A stretch of DNA of 27,257 bases from the NCBI GenBank assembly GCA_946535435.1, contig CAMNDM010000046.1:1-27257 (forward strand), given 5' to 3'. Numbering within the stretch: the first letter of the stretch is position 1; every line of letters starts with the position of its first letter. Below the pieces are notes generated by a model. The model made no database searches. It saw only the letters and a list, made by a program, of their open reading frames with translations, and was not told the origin of the DNA. The stretch comes from Physcocola sp002396385. GTDB taxonomy: Bacteria > Bacteroidota > Bacteroidia > Bacteroidales > Paludibacteraceae. Below are positions 21,243 through 27,257 of this stretch, piece after piece. A program made the position numbers and the translations under genes.

Positions 21243-22783
21243 AAGAATCTGTTTCTATAGCAACCAAGCCTCTGGTGTACCAGGTTTTCCGTCATGTTGA
21301 AAACAAGGTTCAGTATGCACTGGCGGAATACATTGATAATTCCATATCAAGTTTTGAACACCACAAAGATGTCTTGTCTAAAATCAATCCCAATGGAAAA
21401 GTGCGTGTCAATGTTGACTTTTCAGAAGACTGTATTCGTATCACAGATAATGCTTTTGGTATTGAAAAGGAAAACTATCAACGTGCGTTTGAACTTGCCC
21501 AAGTACCTCTCGACGTAAAAGGCTTGAATGAGTTCGGTATGGGCATGAAAGTCTCATCCATTTGGCTCTCTGACCATTGGGTCGTAGAATCCACTGCCTA
21601 TGGGGAAAATTTGAAGAAGACTTTTGAATTCGACCTGCAAGATGTGATAGATGGCGAAAAAACAGATCTTGACGTTGAAGAAGAATATGTTGATGTTAAT
21701 ACACATTATACTCGAATAACGTTAACACAGTTATCAAGTAACAAACCGACCTCAAGGCAAATCGGTTTCGTCAAGAATCATCTTTGTAGCATTTATTCTC
21801 AGTTTATTCGTAATGGTATTCTTGATTTATATATAAACGGAGAATTACAAAAGTACCAAGCACCTAAAATCCTTAAGGCTCCATATTATAAAAACAAGAA
21901 TAATAACGAGGAAATAGAATGGATTTATCCTTTTGATTATACTTTTGGCAATCAAAAGGCGAAAGGCTTTGTAGCTGTGCTAGAAAAGCAAAGTACAGCA
22001 GAACAAAATGGATTTCTATTGTTTCGTCGTGGTCGTACAATAGGTACTAGTTCTGATGACAAATATCGTCCGAAGGCATTATGTGGTCATGTTGGATCTC
22101 CTCAATATAAACGAATTTTTGGCGAGATTGAGATTGAAGGGTTCGAGGTAAGTTTTACAAAAAGTTCATTTACAGAAGATGACCAATTTCAAGCTTTCAT
22201 TGAGGAACTTGCCAAGGAAATAAAGCACGAAAGTACTATTGATATTTTCGGCCAAGCGGAACATTATCGAAAGGAAGATGACCCGAAAAAGGCTGAAGAA
22301 AAAGCAGTCAATGCGATGGCTAAGAAGCTAACGCAGCCAGTAAACATAGTGACCACTCCTCCTCCTGTCTCAAAAACAGAACATGTAACAACGCATAGTG
22401 TTTCAGATACTGCAAACTCCAAGCAGTTAACTCTTTTTGAAATCCCCGAGAGCAATCTATTGCAGAAGCCTATCATAAAACAGATGTCGATTGATGGCAA
22501 AAATTTCTGTGTGGAGATACGTTTTGTGAAAAACTCAGGCGGTTTGTATTTTTATTCTGTCGAATCAAGTGGCTCTTCGAATTATTTCGTTGTCAATCTA
22601 TATATGGATAATCCGTATTTCTCCTGTTATAACGAACTCCTAAAAGATGAGGAAAGTGCAGGACCTATGCTGCATATCATACAATCTCTTGTAGCAACAG
22701 AAATAAAGATGATTAGTAAAGGACTTTCTGTCCCAGCTAAGACATACAGAGACATTCTGAATAATATAATTGGAAAATTCTAG
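21239..22783 (+). CDS. GHKL (MutL/MORC-like) ATPase of a restriction system
   Basis: A 514-aa protein with an N-terminal GHKL ATP-binding domain: N-box ALAEYIDNSISS (E30, D33, N34), G1 box RITDNAFGI (D70, G74) and G2 box GLNEFGMGMK (95-104) with the glycine-rich lid. A transducer/S5-like region follows (NKKGF-type strands, GFLLFRRGRTIGTSSDDKY around residue 260-280). The C-terminal ~170 residues begin with a low-complexity PPPVSKTE linker and contain an unrecognised beta-rich domain. Such GHKL ATPases clamp on DNA by ATP-dependent dimerisation; comparative genomics has placed MutL/MORC-like members in restriction-modification operons with Z1 proteins. The ATPase motifs are intact. The role as DNA-loading or sensing clamp is inferred. 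Confidence 0.88.
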   Translation: MKESVSIATKPLVYQVFRHVENKVQYALAEYIDNSISSFEHHKDVLSKINPNGKVRVNVDFSEDCIRITDNAFGIEKENYQRAFELAQVPLDVKGLNEFGMGMKVSSIWLSDHWVVESTAYGENLKKTFEFDLQDVIDGEKTDLDVEEEYVDVNTHYTRITLTQLSSNKPTSRQIGFVKNHLCSIYSQFIRNGILDLYINGELQKYQAPKILKAPYYKNKNNNEEIEWIYPFDYTFGNQKAKGFVAVLEKQSTAEQNGFLLFRRGRTIGTSSDDKYRPKALCGHVGSPQYKRIFGEIEIEGFEVSFTKSSFTEDDQFQAFIEELAKEIKHESTIDIFGQAEHYRKEDDPKKAEEKAVNAMAKKLTQPVNIVTTPPPVSKTEHVTTHSVSDTANSKQLTLFEIPESNLLQKPIIKQMSIDGKNFCVEIRFVKNSGGLYFYSVESSGSSNYFVVNLYMDNPYFSCYNELLKDEESAGPMLHIIQSLVATEIKMISKGLSVPAKTYRDILNNIIGKF

Positions 22784-22788
22784 GCTAT

Positions 22789-24987
22789 ATGGGTAATGAA
22801 ACTATAACGGTGGTCTCAGATACAAACCACACATACAATACAATTCCCAAGATTGGAGAAAAAACGTTAGGTCTTGTTGACACTCTTGATGTTGATGAGG
22901 AGAGCAAGACTAATCTTATCTCAGAAGCGCAAGATATTCTGAGTCATTGTATATTCCCTGGTAATAATGATAGTATTACCAATATTGCTATCGGCTATGT
23001 TCAGAGTGGAAAAACCATGTCATTCACTGTGCTCACAACTCTAGCCGCGGATAACGGTTTTCGTGCTGTGATTTACTTGACAGGAACAAAGACCAACCTG
23101 CAAGATCAGACTTACAAACGTCTTCGCAAGGATATTATGAAATTGGACAACAGTAGTGACTATTTTCACATATTCAAAGATGGTCAGACAACGGCTGCTG
23201 ATGTCAAAGATTTTCTTAGTGAAGATGATTACACACTGCTATTCCCTATATTGAAGCACTATAAGCACATAAATGAATTAGCTAAAGTCTTCCAGAATTC
23301 AGAGGTACAAAATATGCTTTCAGGGAAAGCTGTGCTCATAATAGATGACGAGGCAGACCAATCAAGTTTCAATACCTATGCTAAACGTAATTCCCAAAAA
23401 GAGGATTGGGAAGAAGATGATTATAGCCGAACATACTCAAGCATTAACGAACTGAAAAAGTCATTGCCTTGCCACTCATACGTGCAGTATACAGCTACAC
23501 CTCAAGCTGCGTTTCTTATTGACAATAACGACATTTTGTCTCCAAAGTATCATACTGTCTTGACCGAAGGCAAAGGGTATACTGGAGGTAAGTTCTTTTT
23601 CAAAGACCCTACACATCAATACGTAATTGAGATTCCTGAAGATGAAATATATCACAAGAGCCGCAACCCTCTGACGGACCGTCCGGCTTCATTTGAAAGA
23701 GCTCTTATGCAGTTCCTTGTAAGTGTTGCCGTTGTTGTACGAATTCAAAAGCGAATGAAGTTCTTGTCTATGATGATCCATATAGATGGTAGTCAGGATT
23801 CTAACGAGAAGTTTAAACTGTGGACAGATAATGTCATTAGTGAATGGAGTAATATGTTCCGCACTAGTGTTAATGACATTTCACGCCCAGCATTTGAACT
23901 TAAAGTCCGTAATGCTTACGACGAGATTACAAAGTATGTAGAGAATAAACCGCCGTTTGAAGAAGTCATGGCTGTAATGCCAAAAGTGATTATAAATAAA
24001 GCTACATACTTAATTCAGGGTAACACGAATAATGAAATAGAATGGGAAGACAGCACAGAGGCTCATATCCTTGTTGGTGCTGATATGCTCAACAGAGGGT
24101 TCACTATAGAGCATCTATCTATGACTTATATGCCTCGTTCTCCGCGCGGAAAGTCTACTGCAGACACTATTGAGCAGCGTTGCCGTTTCTTTGGCTACAA
24201 AAAGAAGTATAGCGACATAATACGCATATATCTGCCGAAAAAGAGCATTGATGAGTTCAATGCATACGTTGATCATGAAGAAATGCTTAGAAGCAATCTT
24301 CGTCAATGTAAAACATTGAAAGATTTTGCTAAAGCTAAGAAGGTTATGGCTATCAGTCCAATTCTCAAGCCGACTCGTACTAACATTCTTTCCTCGAAAC
24401 TCATCAGAAATAAGATGGTTGGGTGGAGACAAATGCGAACTATAGAACTAATGCAGAAGAACTCAATTGTAGTAGAGAATTTCAGGAATTCCATTGACGA
24501 TTGGGAATTGTGCGATGACTATGGTACTCCGAAACGTAACCATCGTCTTGCCCAAGTTGATGTTGATGTATTTATTGATTTTTTTAGAGAGATTGGATTT
24601 CAAGATCTTCCCAATATAGCTCGAAAAATTGCAACTATTCAATATCTTACATATTTGAAAGAGAATGGGAAGATTGACAATGTCATTGTATATGACATGT
24701 CATGCGGAATTACCCGTGAACGTAAATTGTCTAACGGACTTCCGTTAAATTTACAAGCAGGTCGCTCAATTGATGGGGGTATTGCTTATCCTGGAGATAA
24801 AGCATTCAAGTCAGATACGACCATTACATTCCAGCTACATCACATTCAGATCAAAGAGGCCTCTTCTGTTAAGTATCACAAATCTCCATTCTATAATTTT
24901 GCTATCTATTATCCTGAATTGTTGGAGCAAGGATACGTGTCTACTGAAGGTGCAGAGGATGACGAAGACGAGAGTGATGATGATTAA
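22789..24987 (+). CDS. Z1-domain helicase-like ATPase
   Basis: A 732-aa superfamily-2-type ATPase. Walker A is IAIGYVQSGKTMS (G69-T76), Walker B/DEAD is LIIDDEADQSS (186-190), motif III is QYTATPQA (233-240), and the Z1 signature lies near residues 420-480: LVGADMLNRGFTIEHLSMTY then QRCRFFGYKKKYSD. The C-terminal region ends in an acidic tail (EDDEDESDDD). Z1 proteins are nearly always found with a GHKL ATPase, a PD-(D/E)XK nuclease and a DNA methylase, and are thought to translocate on or remodel DNA for cleavage. It follows the GHKL gene by 5 bp. All motor motifs are intact. Substrate (double- or single-stranded DNA) is unknown. Confidence 0.93.
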   Translation: MGNETITVVSDTNHTYNTIPKIGEKTLGLVDTLDVDEESKTNLISEAQDILSHCIFPGNNDSITNIAIGYVQSGKTMSFTVLTTLAADNGFRAVIYLTGTKTNLQDQTYKRLRKDIMKLDNSSDYFHIFKDGQTTAADVKDFLSEDDYTLLFPILKHYKHINELAKVFQNSEVQNMLSGKAVLIIDDEADQSSFNTYAKRNSQKEDWEEDDYSRTYSSINELKKSLPCHSYVQYTATPQAAFLIDNNDILSPKYHTVLTEGKGYTGGKFFFKDPTHQYVIEIPEDEIYHKSRNPLTDRPASFERALMQFLVSVAVVVRIQKRMKFLSMMIHIDGSQDSNEKFKLWTDNVISEWSNMFRTSVNDISRPAFELKVRNAYDEITKYVENKPPFEEVMAVMPKVIINKATYLIQGNTNNEIEWEDSTEAHILVGADMLNRGFTIEHLSMTYMPRSPRGKSTADTIEQRCRFFGYKKKYSDIIRIYLPKKSIDEFNAYVDHEEMLRSNLRQCKTLKDFAKAKKVMAISPILKPTRTNILSSKLIRNKMVGWRQMRTIELMQKNSIVVENFRNSIDDWELCDDYGTPKRNHRLAQVDVDVFIDFFREIGFQDLPNIARKIATIQYLTYLKENGKIDNVIVYDMSCGITRERKLSNGLPLNLQAGRSIDGGIAYPGDKAFKSDTTITFQLHHIQIKEASSVKYHKSPFYNFAIYYPELLEQGYVSTEGAEDDEDESDDD

Positions 24988-24998
24988 ATCGATTCATT

Positions 24999-25985
24999 AT
25001 GGAAGTAAACTCATTATATGGCAAGTTTGTTAAACTCATTGGGTCAAAATCTGATGATAGTGAAACTTATCGTGTCATTTCTGTTTGGGAAGGTTCTCGC
25101 CATCGATTAGGCTGTTCTGAAGAGGGTTTCCCCATTTTCTTTGTAGAGTGTTCTGATAGTAAATCCACGACAGATGTCCATCTTGAACTCATAGATGTTC
25201 AGTTTAATCGCAATTGCAAACTTGACGATTCTGATGAACGAAAATCGGAGTCACACGTATATTGCCTTGTTAAGTTGAAATCTCTCAAGAAAGACTTTAC
25301 CAAGTATTTTCTTGACGTGTTCTCGCTCGTTTTAGCTAAGTTGCCAGACTATCCTTCTACTGCACAGTTGCGTGACGAGGTCTCAAAACTAATTCAATTG
25401 TTTATGGGTGCAGCAACTTATTCAACTTCTACTCTTCAAGGACTTTGGGCAGAAATGCTTGTCATTGAACAGTCTAAAGATCCTGATTATCTCATAAGTG
25501 CTTGGCATGTGTCTGCTAATGATAAATACGACTTCAACGATGGATTAGATAAAATTGAGGTTAAGTCAACAAGTAAAGTGTCTCGTAGTCACGAATTTGC
25601 ATTGGAACAACTCAACCCCAACGACGGATCACAACTCCTAATAGCGTCAGTGTTTGTTATTAAGACAGGCGTCGGGAAAAACCTTTTTGACATTGAGGAG
25701 TCGATAATTTCTCGTCTGAACAACAATGAGTCTGTTGAGAAACTGAAGGCGATGATTATCAAAACTTTGGGAGAAAATATTGACACCGTAAGAACAATCT
25801 ACTTCGATTATTCGCAGGCAGTAGATTCGTTGTGTTATTTCAATTATAAGGATATTCCATCGATAGATATTTCCAATGTACCCATAGGTGTTTCTAACGT
25901 TCATTTTCTGTCCGATCTTACCAATGTCGAACTCATTGAACCTGAATTTATTAATGGTCGATTACACAAAAGTCTTGGATTATGA
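24999..25985 (+). CDS. PD-(D/E)XK nuclease-like protein (DUF4420 type)
   Basis: A 328-aa protein. The N-terminal half is beta-rich (YRVISVWEGSRHRLGCSEE, FPIFFVECSD). The nuclease core lies at ~140-210: an upstream acid E152 in LQGLWAEMLVIEQ, then DKYDFNDGLDKIEVKSTSK with D178 and E187-V-K189, the PD-(D/E)XK metal-binding triad. The serine/threonine after the lysine and the EQLNP helix are typical of the DUF4420 group. It starts 11 bp after the Z1 gene and overlaps the next gene by 4 bp. It is the only evident nuclease in the operon, so it is the likely cutter. Family identity rests on motif and context. Confidence 0.87.
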   Translation: MEVNSLYGKFVKLIGSKSDDSETYRVISVWEGSRHRLGCSEEGFPIFFVECSDSKSTTDVHLELIDVQFNRNCKLDDSDERKSESHVYCLVKLKSLKKDFTKYFLDVFSLVLAKLPDYPSTAQLRDEVSKLIQLFMGAATYSTSTLQGLWAEMLVIEQSKDPDYLISAWHVSANDKYDFNDGLDKIEVKSTSKVSRSHEFALEQLNPNDGSQLLIASVFVIKTGVGKNLFDIEESIISRLNNNESVEKLKAMIIKTLGENIDTVRTIYFDYSQAVDSLCYFNYKDIPSIDISNVPIGVSNVHFLSDLTNVELIEPEFINGRLHKSLGL

Positions 25986-26761
25986 CAGTATACCCTAAAG
26001 GCAAAGAACTCATCGATATTTTCTTGGATACCATTGAGCAAAACGCACTCTTTGAAATGCGCACTATTGATGATGGTGTCGTTTTGCATTTTGCATTTAA
26101 TAGTCAAAAATACGCAGTGTATTTCAAATGCGTCTCTTATGCTGGAAATCCTTATCCTCAGAACACAACAAGAGCACAATTGCCTCAGCGTCCTGAATTT
26201 GACAGAGTAGAAGGAGATGAGCGTTTTCTTTTCCTCGGCTATGATGTAAACAATGACTTATATGTCTGCTGGGATCCTATTAAAGTCAGGGCACGTCTAA
26301 ATAAAAAAAGTTATGTGTCGTTCTTTTGTCGACAGAATGTCCAGGATTCTGTAGAAGAAGGACGGGTTACAGAAGCTCGATTAACAAATGGAGATGTATA
26401 TGTCCTTTTCAAAAGGTGTGATACCGCACGATTCTTAGAAATGATAGAAGTACATTTCCCTCAATTGGAAAACCCTCAATTGGAAAATGATGCGTCGTCG
26501 TATAATGAACCGTCAACTGGCATTGATTTTAATGCCCCAGAAGATGAAGATATTTCCGATGCAGAGCCTATTGGCATCTTAAGTGATATTAATAACGATC
26601 CAATGGTAAGGGCTTTTGTAGATGAACTAATTGCTCAAAATAAACGAACAATGCAGATTATATCAGAATGTTGTAATACATTCAGTTCTACTTATAACGG
26701 AATGTTGTTCAAAGAATGGGCGGAGGTGATAAATAAGTATATGAATGCCTTGTATGATTAA
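25982..26761 (+). CDS. Unrecognised 259-aa protein ending the restriction operon
   Basis: Soluble protein, no signal peptide. The first ~165 residues look like one beta-rich domain: GVVLHFAFNSQKYAVYFKCV, PQRPEFDRVEGDERFLFLGY, VNNDLYVCWDPIKVRARLN, VSFFCRQNVQDSVEEGRVTE, then VYVLFKRCD. The pattern of a displayed WDP-x-K-x-RLNxK-x-VS segment recalls N-terminal reading domains of some restriction enzymes, but I cannot name a family. The remaining ~95 residues are acidic and low-complexity (QLENPQLEND repeat, FNAPEDEDISDAEPIG), then helical (RAFVDELIAQNKRTMQI). It overlaps the nuclease gene by 4 bp, so it is translated with it. A role in target recognition or nuclease control is conjecture. Confidence 0.75.
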   Translation: MTVYPKGKELIDIFLDTIEQNALFEMRTIDDGVVLHFAFNSQKYAVYFKCVSYAGNPYPQNTTRAQLPQRPEFDRVEGDERFLFLGYDVNNDLYVCWDPIKVRARLNKKSYVSFFCRQNVQDSVEEGRVTEARLTNGDVYVLFKRCDTARFLEMIEVHFPQLENPQLENDASSYNEPSTGIDFNAPEDEDISDAEPIGILSDINNDPMVRAFVDELIAQNKRTMQIISECCNTFSSTYNGMLFKEWAEVINKYMNALYD

Positions 26762-27033
26762 ATTGTTTGCTTTATTCTATAATCAACTGAAGTCTTTTGC
26801 GATAATTAGAAATCTAAAGAATTATGATGTACAAAGAAGGTTCATTATGGAATATCATTAAGGCCGCAAAAAGAAACGTCAGATTGTAATGGTTACACGC
26901 AACCCGAATCTATCTACGAAGGACTGCCAATGAACAACAGACTATTGTGGATAAGGTTATAACATGGTAGGGGCTTTTCTTCCTCTCCCTGTTAAATTTT
27001 TCACTTTCTTCCTTTCCCCTCCCTCCTTACGGG
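26762..27033. other. Gene-poor stretch after the restriction operon
   Basis: No gene I can support. A 21-codon frame (26824-26889, MMYKEGSLWNIIKAAKRNVR) is probably chance. From about 26971 to 27028 the plus strand is strongly pyrimidine-biased, including an unbroken run CTTTCTTCCTTTCCCCTCCC and on, ending at the terminator. Confidence 0.5.
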
Positions 27034-27068
27034 GCGCCCCCGACACAAACTGTCCGGGGCGCTTTTTT
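27034..27068 (+). terminator. Terminator at the right end of the restriction island
   Basis: A 12-position stem (27034-27045 with 27051-27062, one mismatch, GCGCCCC core) has a 5-nt loop and six T at 27063-27068. The 3' arm belongs to the 65-bp repeat; the 5' arm is different from that of the left terminator (19295-19328) yet pairs with the same 3' arm. Confidence 0.85.
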
Positions 27069-27115
27069 GTCTTATCGGCCTTATCTGTGAAAAATGCGGA
27101 TTAAAATTTGCAAAA
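27051..27115 (+). repeat. 65-bp direct repeat, right copy
   Basis: Identical to 19311-19375. Here the TTTG at 27107-27110 is followed at the correct spacing by a -7 box, so this copy is part of a complete promoter and is the more likely original sequence. Confidence 0.95.
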
Positions 27116-27139
27116 TGTAGATTTTAATCTATATCTTTG
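27107..27139 (+). promoter_or_regulatory. Promoter for a gene beyond the right edge
   Basis: TTTG at 27107-27110 and TATCTTTG at 27132-27139 are 21 nt apart, matching the Bacteroidetes -33/-7 pattern. The -33 lies inside the direct repeat and the -7 just outside it. Confidence 0.65.
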
Positions 27140-27257
27140 TGCGCTGAAACGTGAAATGATTGGATAACTATTTGTGCGTCGTGTCTTTCTGGAGACCGGC
27201 GCACAGGATGGAAAAAACGCATCATATCCACCCACCCAAAACGGGCATATCCGTTCA
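27140..27257 (+). other. Transcribed leader with a hairpin, gene start not in window
   Basis: No start codon with a convincing frame is seen in the last ~118 bases. TGTGCGTCGTGTCT (about 27173-27186) can pair with AGACCGGCGCACA just downstream, around a short TTCTGG loop, with one bulge and one G-U. This suggests a structured 5' leader of the next gene. Confidence 0.4.

Noticed and set aside
26824..26889. 21-codon frame after the restriction operon
   Set aside because: Too short, no ribosome-binding site, no similarity I can recognise.
19254..27257. Retron, diversity-generating element or reverse transcriptase in the island
   Set aside because: No reverse-transcriptase motif (YxDD) or template/variable repeat pair was found; the only long repeat is the 65-bp direct repeat.

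Overview
The window looks like a chromosomal segment of a Gram-negative Bacteroidales bacterium (Bacteroides/Prevotella-like). The reasons are the outer-membrane beta-barrel proteins, a TonB-dependent receptor, a GH53 endogalactanase with a sorting-domain-like tail, repeated -7 boxes of the form TAnnTTTG (with -33 TTTG in several cases), a remnant of the DUF4143 ATPase family, and an AbiEii/DUF6922 pair. No rRNA, tRNA, CRISPR array or intact transposase was seen.

Layout. 1-5 kb: the 3' end of an unknown gene, an outer-membrane protein with a YLKNGS-type N-terminus, a DUF805 membrane protein, a short-chain dehydrogenase and a large secreted GH53 glycosidase. 5.1-9.5 kb is scarred accessory DNA. 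It holds a collapsed ATPase remnant, six copies of a 33-bp tandem repeat, an LPS-kinase-like gene, and a duplicated cassette of metallopeptidase-like and small lipoprotein genes, with two truncated ghost copies and a frameshift in the HELGH zinc-site region. 9.5-17.8 kb is mostly core-like and visibly more GC-rich: two further outer-membrane paralogues, a 51-aa membrane protein, a BtuB-like TonB-dependent receptor, argS, a GH25 muramidase, a 61-aa protein and a WYL-domain regulator. The last two share a promoter motif with identical spacing.

17.9-27.1 kb is an AT-richer defence region. It starts with an AbiE-type pair (Xre/DUF6922 antitoxin and AbiEii nucleotidyltransferase toxin). A five-gene operon follows: a cytosine-C5 DNA methyltransferase, a GHKL (MutL/MORC-like) ATPase, a Z1-domain helicase-like ATPase, a PD-(D/E)XK protein (DUF4420-like) and an unrecognised 259-aa protein. 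The genes overlap by 4 bp or sit 5-11 bp apart, so they are probably one restriction-modification machine. The methyltransferase would mark self DNA, the two ATPases would sense or remodel DNA, and the PD-(D/E)XK protein would cut. The general type (GHKL ATPase + Z1 + nuclease + methylase) is known from comparative genomics; the last gene and the leader arrangement are the least described parts.

The operon lies between two identical 65-bp direct repeats exactly 7,740 bp apart. Each repeat contains the 3' arm of a terminator plus the -33 half of a promoter. Only the right-hand copy keeps a -7 box. Between the left repeat and the methyltransferase lie a possible tyrosine-recombinase remnant, a candidate leader peptide containing a run of eight G, and two successive hairpins, the second a 20-bp perfect stem with a U-tract just before the methyltransferase start.
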